The position numbers and the translations under genes are program-made. Positions 26,202 to 36,067 of a DNA stretch of 64,000 bases are shown piece by piece (position 1 is the first letter of the stretch; each line of letters opens with the position of its first letter). The notes under the pieces were generated by a model. It searched no databases. It had not been told where the DNA came from and worked only from the letters and a program-made list of their open reading frames with translations. The DNA comes from Chryseobacterium sp. JUb7 (GTDB lineage: Bacteria > Bacteroidota > Bacteroidia > Flavobacteriales > Weeksellaceae): positions 682,001 to 746,000 of the forward strand of contig NZ_JANUFF010000001.1 in the NCBI RefSeq assembly GCF_024806495.1, written 5' to 3'.

Positions 26202-28124
26202 CTATTCGGTGGTGAAAGGAGACGCCGGCAAGCCTCTTTTATTTTTAAGATTTGCATCGGGATTGTCTGCCCATGCGTATCGGACAGCAATCGGATTTTT
26301 AATTTCATCATTCCACAGGATGATTTTACTATCTTCTATTTTTGCATTTGCCCATTTAAAAACTCCGTCATTTCCTTTGATGGCAAAGCCTTTTAATTCT
26401 GAAACTGTTACAAAATCATCTGTTCCTTTTTTAAATGATAAAATAATTCTGTTGCCATCAGTTTTCATGGATTGATACAGGGGACCGTCTGCTATGATAC
26501 TTTGGTCAAAAAGAACTTTTTGAGCCTGTAGGGACAATCTTTTTCCGACTTCTTTTTTGTTTAAAGGATGAATATCATTCCATTCTCCGATATCAATAGT
26601 CACCGCAAGTCCTGTATTGGGTATGGTTTGTGAAACTTTTCTCTGTTGCTCTCTTAATTCGGCCCAGTTACTGTCAACAGGTTCCGTTTTTCGTTCCATA
26701 AAATTGGCCAGCTGAACAATAAAGAATGGTAAATCTTTCTGATTCCATTGGGTACGCCAGTCCAGAATCATGGTAGCCAGCAGATCCTGATATTCTTTAG
26801 GTTTTGCGGTGTTGCTTTCGCCCTGATACCACAGAACAGCTTTTATCGGATACTGAATCAGAGGATTCAGCATAGCATTGTACAATCCGGTCGGTTTCCA
26901 TCTGATGAAAGTTTGTCCGGGTGCCGGGCGGTTCATAATCGTCCCCACTTTATATTTCCATTCTCCTTTCAGATCAATTTTTTCTGAACCGATCTGTAAA
27001 AAATAATCTTTATCTTTTATAAATTCTCCTTTTCCGCTGCCGTTGATGATTCTTACCGCAATACTATTTTTACCTTCTTTTAAAATCCCAGGCGGAATAT
27101 CATACCAGCGTGGAGGATATTCGTAAGTAACATTTCCTACTTTCTGACCATTAATATAGGTGACATCAGCATCTTTGATTCTTCCTAAATTCAGAAATGC
27201 ACTGTTTTTTTCTGAACCTTTTGGAATAAAAATTTCTTTTCTGAACCAAACAGAACCATCAAATGATTTTTCAAGATCTTCCCAAGAGCCGGGAACATTC
27301 ATTTTCTTCCAGTCAGAATCATTAAAATCAGGTTTTTCCCAATGATTTTTAATACCTGCATCTCCGTTGTCCAATTCTGCATACCATGCATTACTTAAAG
27401 CTTTTTCCGAAGACTCGGTCTGAGAAATGAGTTCATTATTTTTCCATTTTTGAGCTTCGGAAAGATATTCGGGATATTTTTTTAATGACGCTGCATTCAT
27501 CCATGCCTGAATCGGTGAACCTCCCAGACTTGAATGAATAATTCCCACCGGAATTTTATTATACAGATACATTTCTTTAGCAAAAAAATACGCAACCGCA
27601 GAAAAATTCTGTATGGTCTGAGGATCTATTTCTTCCCAAGTGCCACCATCTAAATCATTCTGGGCTTCGTTAAAATTATATTTCTGAGGAACCGTAAAGA
27701 AGCGGATATTTGTGTTCTTTGCCGATAATAATTCCTGAGGATATACTGTTTTTACCCTCCGCATCGGAAGCTCCATATTGGATTGACCGGAACATAGGTA
27801 CACATCTCCAATTAAAATATTTTTCAGCGTAATTTCATTGACAGTCATAATATAAGGACCTCCGCTCTTCATTTCAGGCAGAATGATCTGCCAGTTTCCG
27901 GAATGATCTGTAACCGCCGTATATTTTTTATTTTGAAACTGAACGTCAACTTTTTCTCCGGCATCAGCCTGACCCCAGATTTTCAGTGCTTGATCACGTT
28001 GCAGTACCATCCCGTCTGAAACCAGTTTAGGAAGTCTGATTTTGGCATGAACGAGACCAAAAACGCAAAAAATGACGGCAGAAAATATGATCCTGAAAAA
28101 TTTTGTTTTATTCATTTTTATCAT
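26202..28124 (-). CDS. Sialate O-acetylesterase-like SGNH esterase (probable acetylxylan esterase)
   Basis: 640 aa with a signal peptide; start at 28124 or the internal ATG at 28115 (MNKTKFFRIIFSAVIFCVFG). SGNH-hydrolase blocks: LCSGQSNMELPM with nucleophile Ser115, the mid-protein LWYQGESNTAKPKEYQ, and the late catalytic pair in DIGEWNDIHPLNKKEVGKRL. A beta-sandwich insert (about residues 255-390; WFRKEIFIPKGSEKNS) splits the catalytic domain, as in the SIAE family. Family members deacetylate sialic acids or xylan. The surrounding xylan genes favour removal of acetyl groups from xylo-oligosaccharides in the periplasm. Confidence 0.92.
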   Translation of the reverse strand: MIKMNKTKFFRIIFSAVIFCVFGLVHAKIRLPKLVSDGMVLQRDQALKIWGQADAGEKVDVQFQNKKYTAVTDHSGNWQIILPEMKSGGPYIMTVNEITLKNILIGDVYLCSGQSNMELPMRRVKTVYPQELLSAKNTNIRFFTVPQKYNFNEAQNDLDGGTWEEIDPQTIQNFSAVAYFFAKEMYLYNKIPVGIIHSSLGGSPIQAWMNAASLKKYPEYLSEAQKWKNNELISQTESSEKALSNAWYAELDNGDAGIKNHWEKPDFNDSDWKKMNVPGSWEDLEKSFDGSVWFRKEIFIPKGSEKNSAFLNLGRIKDADVTYINGQKVGNVTYEYPPRWYDIPPGILKEGKNSIAVRIINGSGKGEFIKDKDYFLQIGSEKIDLKGEWKYKVGTIMNRPAPGQTFIRWKPTGLYNAMLNPLIQYPIKAVLWYQGESNTAKPKEYQDLLATMILDWRTQWNQKDLPFFIVQLANFMERKTEPVDSNWAELREQQRKVSQTIPNTGLAVTIDIGEWNDIHPLNKKEVGKRLSLQAQKVLFDQSIIADGPLYQSMKTDGNRIILSFKKGTDDFVTVSELKGFAIKGNDGVFKWANAKIEDSKIILWNDEIKNPIAVRYAWADNPDANLKNKRGLPASPFTTE

Positions 28125-28195
28125 AAGTTTTGGCTAAAGCCTTCATGAATATTTATTTTTTGTAAACGAGCTACAGCCCTTTACTATTGATAACC

Positions 28196-29905
28196 TTACT
28201 GATATTCATATAATTTTACATGAAGAATTTGGAAATCATCGACGCCGATCCGGACATGCCTGCCCTGATGGGTCTGATCTCCGTTTAACCTTCTTATCGG
28301 AATAAATTTTCCGTTTTCATCAATACTGATTTCATCTACCGGACCGATTCCGGCTCTTTTTCCTCCAGCCCAGCTATTCAAAGTCTGTGATTTTCCCCCT
28401 TGTGTTGCAAAACCGTCTTCACCTAAATCTTTGACGTGAATTTCTTTTTTCTCATTTTCTTTTTCAAATTCGACAACAATACCGCTTCCTGCGATAATGT
28501 ATTCATCTTTTGCCAGTCTGAGAATCAATCCTCCGCCTTCCGGCCATGTCGTTCCGTCTTTTGCACGGGAATCCCAGGGAAGCGAAAAAAAATGCTTTGC
28601 TGTAATTTTCAGGTCATCGAAGTTGATGATACGTTCTGTATTTTTCTGATCGAAAAGCAAACCTTTGGACTGTCCTTCTCCCTGATATTTTGTGAGCACC
28701 GGCATCAGCTGCTTCAATTTTGAATACGCTTCAGAAAGTCTTTTACTCCCTGCCTCCGAATTATTTTCAATGGAAAATGGACTGTATCCGATTGCATCAT
28801 GTTCCCCAAAAGCATAAAATGCCTGTACTCCATTATTCTGAGTCATTTTAATTTCGGGAACAAACAACGGATTGTTGTGAAGTCTGTATTTTGCAGACCA
28901 GCTTGAAAAATCACCATCATACAAATCCGGTGAAAGCATATCGATATTGGGAGCCCCGGCATGCCAGATATCAATCAGATGAGCCAACGGTCCGCCTGCA
29001 GGATATTCTCCGGGCTGCCTGTTTCTGCTGTTCATCGCCGCATTGACGTATAAAGGAATATTGTGAATGGAGCGGGCTGTTTTTGCTAACTTTTCTACAT
29101 ACTGGGCATAAGAATAAGCAGTGAATAATTCGTCTGTATACAAATCAGCACCAAAAATTTCCTGCCAGTTTCCTTTGGTCTTAAAACCTTGCTTACTCCA
29201 TTTTTCAAGTAATAAAGGATGAAGTTCTTTTCTATTTTTAGTTAAAAATTTCACGAGTGTTTCAGGAACCTGAGTATTAAATGCTGCATTAGCTTCCTTT
29301 GAATAATCGCGGGCACCTTCCAGCATTCCTATTTCATTTTCGACCTGAACCATCACTACCGTTCCCTGAGTTTTATCAACCGTTGAAATATGCTTCATCA
29401 GTTCACCGAAAACTTTATTATCAGCCTTCAGTACATTTTCAGAAAAGGAACTCGCAATTTCCATTGGCTTTCCGGCTTTTGAATAAGCTCTCAGATATTT
29501 TTTATAGTCTTTTTTAAACCAAAGCGGAGCATAGCATGTCATCGAATTTTTCCAGGCTCCGAACCATAGGAAGATCACTTTAAGATTGTTCTTTCTGGCC
29601 TGCTCAATCGTTTTGTCAATTAAGCTAAAATCAAATTTCCCCTCTTCCGGTTCTATCAAATCCCAGTATGCAGGCACCAAAACCGTATTGAGCTGCATTT
29701 GCTGAAGCTTTGGAAAATCTCTTTCTATATCCTGAAAAGATGATGCAGAAGAATTTCCCAATTCGCCTCCTAAAATTAAAAATGGTTTTTTATCTACGAC
29801 AAGCTGTGTCGCTGTTCCTTTTTTCTGCAGGCGGGGAATCTCCTGAGCCTGAGAAAAAAATGAAAGGAAAATTCCGGAAAGAATCAAAGCTTTATGCATA
29901 TTCAT
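28196..29905 (-). CDS. GH35-like beta-galactosidase family protein with DUF5597-type C-terminal domain
   Basis: 569 aa with a signal peptide (MHKALILSGIFLSFFSQAQ). A TIM-barrel of clan GH-A type begins with FLILGGELGNSSASS; the acid/base Glu is in VMVQVENEIGMLEG and the likely nucleophile Glu is in NPLFVPEIKM. The C-terminal ~150 residues are a beta-rich domain typical of this GH35 branch (DUF5597). The family includes beta-galactosidases, but this branch is seldom characterised. In a xylan locus it may remove galactose or arabinopyranose side residues, or act as a xylosidase. Its 5' side has a 488-bp gap, so it probably starts a transcript. Confidence 0.9.
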   Translation of the reverse strand: MNMHKALILSGIFLSFFSQAQEIPRLQKKGTATQLVVDKKPFLILGGELGNSSASSFQDIERDFPKLQQMQLNTVLVPAYWDLIEPEEGKFDFSLIDKTIEQARKNNLKVIFLWFGAWKNSMTCYAPLWFKKDYKKYLRAYSKAGKPMEIASSFSENVLKADNKVFGELMKHISTVDKTQGTVVMVQVENEIGMLEGARDYSKEANAAFNTQVPETLVKFLTKNRKELHPLLLEKWSKQGFKTKGNWQEIFGADLYTDELFTAYSYAQYVEKLAKTARSIHNIPLYVNAAMNSRNRQPGEYPAGGPLAHLIDIWHAGAPNIDMLSPDLYDGDFSSWSAKYRLHNNPLFVPEIKMTQNNGVQAFYAFGEHDAIGYSPFSIENNSEAGSKRLSEAYSKLKQLMPVLTKYQGEGQSKGLLFDQKNTERIINFDDLKITAKHFFSLPWDSRAKDGTTWPEGGGLILRLAKDEYIIAGSGIVVEFEKENEKKEIHVKDLGEDGFATQGGKSQTLNSWAGGKRAGIGPVDEISIDENGKFIPIRRLNGDQTHQGRHVRIGVDDFQILHVKLYEYQ

Positions 29906-30393
29906 CGTGAAGGTTATTTATTTTTAACTTAAAAAACTTAATAATAATTCATATTTACCATCTAAATATTTCGTGATTTTTAAAAATAAAAGAAAGTATT
30001 TACATATAAAACAGTTTGAGGATACTGAAGATTTTACAGATTCGTTTCAGGAAAAATTCAACATATCTTTTCTTTAAATCAAGACTACCTTATCATAAAA
30101 AATAAGATTATAAAACTTCGTCAATACAATCGTTAAATCAAAGGAAATGTATTCATATTGAGTTTCAGATTATTTCAAATAGATGCAAAAAACTGAACCG
30201 TGAAAACTTATCATATTTTTAACAATAAGCCTTTTGAAATGTAAAGCTTTCGCAGTAAAAATATCCTGTTTCAACTTTAACATTAATTTAACATTTGATT
30301 CATCTTATTTACTTCAGTTTTATATATAAAATCAATATTATCTACTTAAGATTTTCCCCTAAAACGCTCTCTAAAAAGCATTTTCATTTATTA
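29906..30393. other. 488-bp intergenic region inside the xylan locus
   Basis: It is the largest gap between nrtR and GH67, upstream of the GH35-like gene. Very AT-rich, with no supportable ORF and no clear terminator hairpin. It contains two CTTATCA words (30089-30095, 30207-30213), the complement of TGATAAG words clustered upstream of the Nudix regulator. It probably holds a second promoter for the GH35-to-GH67 half of the locus. Confidence 0.55.
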
Positions 30394-31446
30394 TTATTTA
30401 GCTGAAAACCTGTAGATTGTTTTTGTTTCGTACTTTTCACCTATTTTTAATACCACCGATGGAAAAGATTTTCGATTGGGAGAATCAGGAAAATGTTGTG
30501 TTTCCAGACAAATTCCTGTACGTGGATTATTTTTACCTCCTGTTTTGGTTTCAAATTTCCCATCCAGAAAATTTCCGGTATACCCCTGAATTCCGATCTG
30601 ATCTGTAATGACTTCCATCTTTCTGCCACTCTCCGGATGATACAGTTCCGCCACCAGCCTCATGCCTTCTCCATTCAAAACCCAGCAATGATCATAGCCT
30701 TTTGCGATTTTTAACTGTTCATCTTCTGCATCTATATCTTTACCAATTGTTTTAAAATTTCTAAAATCAAAAGGGGTCCCGGCCACTTCTCTAAAACCTT
30801 CCAAAGGGATGGAAGAATCATCAGTTGCGATAAACCGACCGGCATTCATTTGAAGTTCATGATCTGTAATTGACTGTGAAAAATTCCCTGAGAGATTAAA
30901 ATATGAATGATGAGTCAGGTTAATTACCGTATCTCTGTTTGTTGTAGCTTCATAAATAATTTCCAAAGCATTTTCATCTGTCAGTGTGTAAAAAACAGTT
31001 ACCATCAATTCTCCGGGGTAGCCTTCTTCACCATCTTTACTTGTGTATGAAAGTTTGAGCGACTGAGTATCTGAGATTATTTCTGCTTCCCATACTTTTG
31101 CAAAAAATCCGTTTTCACCGCCATGAAGATGATTTTCACCATTATTTTTATTCAGATTAAAATTTTCCCCATTTAAACTGAACTTTCCATGAGCAATTCT
31201 ATTAGCAAATCTTCCGATGATGGCCCCAAAAAAATAGGAATTATCATTGAAATAATTTTCAGGATTTGTAAATCCCAATACCACATCTTTATATGCTCCA
31301 TTTCTGTCAGGAGCTGTTAAAGCCGTTACAATTCCTCCAAAACTGATGATCTCTGCCTGCATTCCGTTTTTGTTGATGAGTGTATATTTCTTTATGATGT
31401 CTCCTTCTTTCGTTATTCCAAAATCTGAAATCTGAATATTTTTCAT
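30394..31446 (-). CDS. Aldose 1-epimerase (second mutarotase)
   Basis: 350 aa, leaderless. Mutarotase motifs: FGAIIGRFANRIAHGKF near residue 80, NGENHLHGGENGFF, VINLTHHSYFNLSGN (catalytic His), YDHCWVLNG, and GICLETQHFPDSPNR with the catalytic Glu. It is a distinct paralogue of the gal-operon enzyme at 7207. Within the xylan locus it most likely speeds anomer conversion of xylose (or glucuronate-derived sugars) released by the glycosidases and so feeds xylose isomerase. Confidence 0.94.
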   Translation of the reverse strand: MKNIQISDFGITKEGDIIKKYTLINKNGMQAEIISFGGIVTALTAPDRNGAYKDVVLGFTNPENYFNDNSYFFGAIIGRFANRIAHGKFSLNGENFNLNKNNGENHLHGGENGFFAKVWEAEIISDTQSLKLSYTSKDGEEGYPGELMVTVFYTLTDENALEIIYEATTNRDTVINLTHHSYFNLSGNFSQSITDHELQMNAGRFIATDDSSIPLEGFREVAGTPFDFRNFKTIGKDIDAEDEQLKIAKGYDHCWVLNGEGMRLVAELYHPESGRKMEVITDQIGIQGYTGNFLDGKFETKTGGKNNPRTGICLETQHFPDSPNRKSFPSVVLKIGEKYETKTIYRFSAK

Positions 31447-31639
31447 TTTGTATTGGTCTTTTTTAATTTAGCTTGAGTTTGGGATAAAAACCTTCGCAAT
31501 TCAAGAGTTTTCTGTCATGAAATGAAAAAAAATGTATTAAAAACATTGATCAAATTAAACTTTTCAATATAATTTTTTACAAAATCTACCCGAACTGACA
31601 TTGTCTTCTCTAGAAACTCAAATTATTGTATATTTTGGT

Positions 31640-34168
31640 TTAGTTATCAAAATCACTCTCCGGGGCTCCAAGATATGAAGGCTTCAGGCCGCCAGTATCG
31701 ATCAGGATTTTTTCAAGAACAATTCCCGGATCTAAAACGCGGAAATGCAGAATGTGTCTTCCCGGTTTCGTGATCTTATGTTTTGTCTGTGATTTTATAA
31801 TGTGCTCTGATTGCCATTGTCCGAGTTCGCCCCGATATGCTCCATTGAAATTAACCATCTGTGGTTTTTCGTCATCAAAAGAAATCTCATAGCGAAGCCC
31901 TTTGTTATTGTTAAAATTTAAAGTTGGCGCCAATAGCAGCTGCAGTTCAAACTCACCTGTGGAAGAAAAATCCATTTCATATTCAACATATATATTTTCC
32001 TTTTCTTTGGGATATTTATTTTGTGGAAAAGTGGTGATTCCTGACAATGTCTTTCCAAAATCCGGAATCACTTCCCACTGAATATTGTCCGAATTATTTT
32101 TGCGTGAAAAATGCTCGGCTTCTATTGAAATGTAACCGTCTTTTTCTTTAAAGACTTTATTTTTTGTCGCCTCATTTTCTGAAATATAAAACACTTCAGG
32201 CATTATATTTTTTTCCGGCTGTTGCCAGTTGCTGTATCCAATTCTGGTCTGATCCATCATATGCTGCCATTTTCCACCGGAAATTTCATGATTGTATTTA
32301 TTCTGTAAAACAGCATCATATTCAAAATTTCTCTTTGCATTATCTGCAAAACCATTGGCTTTTCTGTCTTTTTCAGAAGCAAGCCGGTGATTTTTTGCCA
32401 CATTAAAATAAAGCTCATACAAATTACTGCAGGCATCAATCGGATAAAGAACCAACTGGAAATAGGCATCTTTATATTCTTCGGGAATCTCGTTGTAGAG
32501 CCTGTTCGCATCAAGAGATAAATTTCTGTAATCGTTGACTGCCTTTTCAAATTCATTATAATTTTCAAGACTATAGGTATTCCAATTAAGGGTTTCGGGA
32601 GTTACACGACGGTTGTATTTTGCATAGGTATTAATCATTCTTGCAATGTCTTTTGAATATTGAGTTCCAAACTGTTCTTCAGACCAGTTTTCTGTGAATT
32701 CCAAAAGATTGTCAGCTTTAAACTTCTTTGGATTCCAAGCCATTTCCATGAAAAAACTGATGGGAAACTCCATTGGTTTCAAATCTCCCACATTCACGAC
32801 CCAAAGTTTATCTACTTTATGTTCGTAGCTCAGATTCATCTGCTCCCAAACTCTCTGAATCGGACTGATATTAATCCATTTGGAATTCCTCGGTCCGCCT
32901 ACGTAATCAAAATGATAGTACATTCCGTAACCACCTTTATGCAAGGGCTTCGAAAGGTCCGGAAGCTTTCTGATATTTCCCCAATTATCATCACAGAACA
33001 GTAAAATCACATCATCCGGCACACGCATTCCTTCATCATAATAATCCTGAACCTCTTTATACAATGCCCAAACCTGAGGGATTTTATGTGCTTTTTTTCC
33101 GGTTACCTTCTCTATAATTTTTCGTTGATCGTGAACAATTTTCTCCAATAACGCAATATTGGTTTTATCTCCCATTGCTTCATCACCATCACCACGCATT
33201 CCAACGGTAATCAGTTTTTCCCAGTTTTTGCTGCGTTCCAGTCCTGATTTCCAAAATTGCTGCAGGACTTCTGAATTTTTAGAGTAGTCCCAGATATTTG
33301 GCAGATTATTCTTTTTAATGTACCGATGCCAGTCGGTTTGTGCCAAGGCCATCGGCTCATGATGGGAAGTTCCCATAATGATACCCATTTCATCTGCCAG
33401 CAGTCCGTTTTCAGGATCATCGTCATAGAAAGCCTTTCCCCACATTGCAGGCCAGATATAATTACCTTTTAACCGGAGAACCAGCTCAAAAACTTTTTCG
33501 TAAAATTGGGAATTAATTCCGCCAAAACCAGCTCTTGCCCAGCTTCCCAGTGAAGGTTCTTCATCATTGAGGAAAATTCCGCGGTAGTCTACCGCCGGTT
33601 CCCCATCTGTATATATACCTTTTTTAAAATAGAGATTTTCTTTATGAATTACCGGAACATCAGCCCAATAATACCAAGGCGAAACCCCTATCTGCCGTGA
33701 GAACTCATAAATTCCATAAATCGTTCCGCGTTTATCACTTCCTGCAATAATGATCACTTCAGAAGCTCCGTTGAAATCTTTTGTATTCTGAATGATAAAT
33801 TTTTCTTTTTTACCTTTCAGCTCTTTTTCATTTAATTTTTTTTGTTTTATCAACTCATCAATGATCGAATTGGTTCCGATAGTTCCAATCACAATGACCG
33901 GAGATTGAGAAGCTGAAATCTGATCTGAAAAACCAGGAAAAACGCCTGTTACTTTCTGAAAATCAGATTTAAGATTATTTACGGCCCTTAAAACGCCTTT
34001 ATCAATTCCTTTATCTGTAAATAATGAAAACTGAGTAGACTTTTCTTTAATAACAAGCACATCCGTTTTTTTTTCTGTCGTGATAAAAGGCTCTGCCGCT
34101 TTTATTTTAATTCCACAGAACAAAAATAAAAGCAGGACAACCAGTGATTTTGATAAAGAATTCATCAT
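31640..34168 (-). CDS. Xylan alpha-1,2-glucuronidase, glycoside hydrolase family 115
   Basis: 842 aa with a signal peptide (SLVVLLLFLFCGIKIKAAEP). GH115 layout: N-terminal alpha/beta domain (IVIGTIGTNSIIDELI; GTIYGIYEFSRQIGVSPWYY), TIM-barrel with DYRGIFLNDEEPSLGSWARA, MRGDGDEAMGD and LLFCDDNWGNIRKLP, a helical domain, and a C-terminal beta-sandwich from ~680 (YISIEAEHFSRKN). GH115 enzymes remove (4-O-methyl)glucuronic acid from internal as well as terminal xyloses, which GH67 cannot do. It follows the GH43 beta-xylosidase gene by 27 bp. Periplasmic location is predicted. Confidence 0.95.
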   Translation of the reverse strand: MMNSLSKSLVVLLLFLFCGIKIKAAEPFITTEKKTDVLVIKEKSTQFSLFTDKGIDKGVLRAVNNLKSDFQKVTGVFPGFSDQISASQSPVIVIGTIGTNSIIDELIKQKKLNEKELKGKKEKFIIQNTKDFNGASEVIIIAGSDKRGTIYGIYEFSRQIGVSPWYYWADVPVIHKENLYFKKGIYTDGEPAVDYRGIFLNDEEPSLGSWARAGFGGINSQFYEKVFELVLRLKGNYIWPAMWGKAFYDDDPENGLLADEMGIIMGTSHHEPMALAQTDWHRYIKKNNLPNIWDYSKNSEVLQQFWKSGLERSKNWEKLITVGMRGDGDEAMGDKTNIALLEKIVHDQRKIIEKVTGKKAHKIPQVWALYKEVQDYYDEGMRVPDDVILLFCDDNWGNIRKLPDLSKPLHKGGYGMYYHFDYVGGPRNSKWINISPIQRVWEQMNLSYEHKVDKLWVVNVGDLKPMEFPISFFMEMAWNPKKFKADNLLEFTENWSEEQFGTQYSKDIARMINTYAKYNRRVTPETLNWNTYSLENYNEFEKAVNDYRNLSLDANRLYNEIPEEYKDAYFQLVLYPIDACSNLYELYFNVAKNHRLASEKDRKANGFADNAKRNFEYDAVLQNKYNHEISGGKWQHMMDQTRIGYSNWQQPEKNIMPEVFYISENEATKNKVFKEKDGYISIEAEHFSRKNNSDNIQWEVIPDFGKTLSGITTFPQNKYPKEKENIYVEYEMDFSSTGEFELQLLLAPTLNFNNNKGLRYEISFDDEKPQMVNFNGAYRGELGQWQSEHIIKSQTKHKITKPGRHILHFRVLDPGIVLEKILIDTGGLKPSYLGAPESDFDN

Positions 34169-34195
34169 GTGAAATTTGTTATTGATTAGAAAAAA

Positions 34196-35887
34196 TTAAG
34201 GCTGAATATCATTCGATGATGTAGCATACAAACCAATCAGACTTCCTGTAAATCCTCCTGCCACATCCGTTGACAGAATATCTCCGGAAACTTTTCCGCC
34301 CAGATTATGGAAGTTTTTACCATCTACCGAATACCTGAACTGGTAGTTATCTTCTTCGGCCATCACCTGAAGCCGTATGTTTTTTGAAAGTGTGATTTTT
34401 TCACTTGAAACCAACGTTGAATTTCCTTTTTCCGTTCTTGCCAATACCAAATAAAAATCTTTCTCTTTTTTTGTCAGTCCGAAAACATAATTTGAATTTT
34501 CACTCTGGTAACAGGTGATTCCTGCTAATTCTTTCTCTGACTTTGGCTTAAAATCTAAACTTACCGTTGCTTCAAACGAAGCATGCTGCTGTCTGTGAAA
34601 TAATGCAGAAACAGGAGCTTTTGCTTTAATATTAGTTGTAAAAGGATTAATTTTCAATCCATTTTTCGTAGAGGAGATAAAATTTTCGCGGGCTCCTCTC
34701 ATGGCTATCCATCGGAAGTCGAGCTGCGAATTTTTTAAATGATCATTAAACGTGAAATTTCCGTTTGGAAAAAATCCATTTTGACCTGTTTGATTTTTAG
34801 CTCCATCCGGCATTTTCAACTTGGGTTTCATAGGAACCAGACCATTTTGAAACACAGGATATGTTCCGCTCCAGTCTACGGGAAGAATAAAGGTTTCCCG
34901 ACCTGTATTCACTCTGTTTTTCTCATTCGGACGTATCCCCAGAAATACTCCGTAATATTTACCATCAGGAGTTTCGACCAAATCTGCATGGCCAGCCCAA
35001 TCTACTTTATCTTTTCTGTCTTTCGGAAAGTATCTTTGGGTTAAAATAGGATTATTGGCAGCAGGAACAAACGGACCTTTCGGATGATCACTCATAAAAA
35101 TAACTTCACTGTGATTTCCTCCGGTTCCACCTTCGGCGCACATCAGAAAATATTTTCCATCTTTTTTATACAGATGCGGGCCTTCGATCCAGATTGGTTT
35201 TTGAGTAATATCTACACCACCATTGACAATAATTTTATCCGTTCCGGCAACAACCTGGTCTTTTTCCAAATCGTAGTCCCAAATTTTGATCACGCGATGA
35301 CCGCTATATTGCTCTGTTCCTTTTGGTGGTGCATCATTATGAACAATATACGCTTTTCCGTTATCATCAAAAAAAATGGAAGGATCAATCCCGTCAAAAT
35401 TCAGTTTTTGAACCTCACTCCAACCCTTTTCAGGGTCTTTTGTTTTTACGATCATGTTTCCGATACCACTCGCAATCTGAGTGGTAACCATATAAAAAGT
35501 ATCGTTGTATGGATTATATTTGATATCAGGAGCATAAATCCCTTCAGAAAATCCGGCTTTTTCTACTTTCAGTTGCGACGGACGGTCTAATACATGCCCA
35601 ATCTGCCTCCAGTTCACCAAATCATTAGAATGAAAAACAGGAACTCCCGGAAACATGGAAAATGAAGAATTCACCAGATAGTAATCATTTCCTTTTCTCG
35701 TGATACTCGGATCGGGATAACAGCCCTGAAGAACAGGAGAATAAAATTCGTTTTCTTTAAGAGGATTTTCAACGTATATTTTATCGTTGCCTTTATAAAT
35801 AAAATCTGAGAAAATTTGTGCTGAACTATTTTCAGATAAAAATAAAACAGCTATTGCAAAAAGAGGTTTTGTAAAAAAAGTTTTCAT
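34196..35887 (-). CDS. Beta-xylosidase / arabinofuranosidase, glycoside hydrolase family 43, secreted
   Basis: 563 aa with a signal peptide (LFAIAVLFLSENSSAQ). The N-terminal five-bladed propeller carries the GH43 triad: Asp in GCYPDPSITRKGNDYYLV, Asp in NFDGIDPSIFFDDNGKAYIV, Glu in KPIWIEGPHLYKKDGKYF. The C-terminal ~190 residues (from ~370) are the beta-sandwich found in GH43 beta-xylosidases of the XynB type. It likely frees xylose or arabinose from oligosaccharides in the periplasm. It starts just after the terminator at 35995-36037, so it may begin its own transcription unit with GH115. Confidence 0.94.
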   Translation of the reverse strand: MKTFFTKPLFAIAVLFLSENSSAQIFSDFIYKGNDKIYVENPLKENEFYSPVLQGCYPDPSITRKGNDYYLVNSSFSMFPGVPVFHSNDLVNWRQIGHVLDRPSQLKVEKAGFSEGIYAPDIKYNPYNDTFYMVTTQIASGIGNMIVKTKDPEKGWSEVQKLNFDGIDPSIFFDDNGKAYIVHNDAPPKGTEQYSGHRVIKIWDYDLEKDQVVAGTDKIIVNGGVDITQKPIWIEGPHLYKKDGKYFLMCAEGGTGGNHSEVIFMSDHPKGPFVPAANNPILTQRYFPKDRKDKVDWAGHADLVETPDGKYYGVFLGIRPNEKNRVNTGRETFILPVDWSGTYPVFQNGLVPMKPKLKMPDGAKNQTGQNGFFPNGNFTFNDHLKNSQLDFRWIAMRGARENFISSTKNGLKINPFTTNIKAKAPVSALFHRQQHASFEATVSLDFKPKSEKELAGITCYQSENSNYVFGLTKKEKDFYLVLARTEKGNSTLVSSEKITLSKNIRLQVMAEEDNYQFRYSVDGKNFHNLGGKVSGDILSTDVAGGFTGSLIGLYATSSNDIQP

Positions 35888-35994
35888 AGTATTTTATGAT
35901 TATGGCATGGAAAAATTGAGCTTATATTTAAAATCACTTATTTTTTGTCGTCTTTCATTTTATCAAAACAAGTGGATAGATTTAATTCAAACTA

Positions 35995-36037
35995 GAAAAA
36001 ACAAGGTCAAGTCAAACTAATATGAATGACCTTGTTT
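35995..36037 (-). terminator. Internal terminator in the xylan locus
   Basis: AAACAAGGTCA (35999-36009) pairs with TGACCTTGTTT (36027-36037) around a 17-nt loop. On the minus strand a run of six T follows. It lies 30 bp past the SDR gene and splits the locus into a catabolic/SusCD half and a glycosidase half. Confidence 0.8.
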
Positions 36038-36067
36038 ACTAACTATATAAAACTGATTGTGATTAAT

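Noticed and set aside
35084..35590. 168-codon plus-strand ORF opposite the GH43 beta-xylosidase
   Set aside because: The minus strand carries the GH43 catalytic triad and full length; the plus frame shows no recognisable feature.
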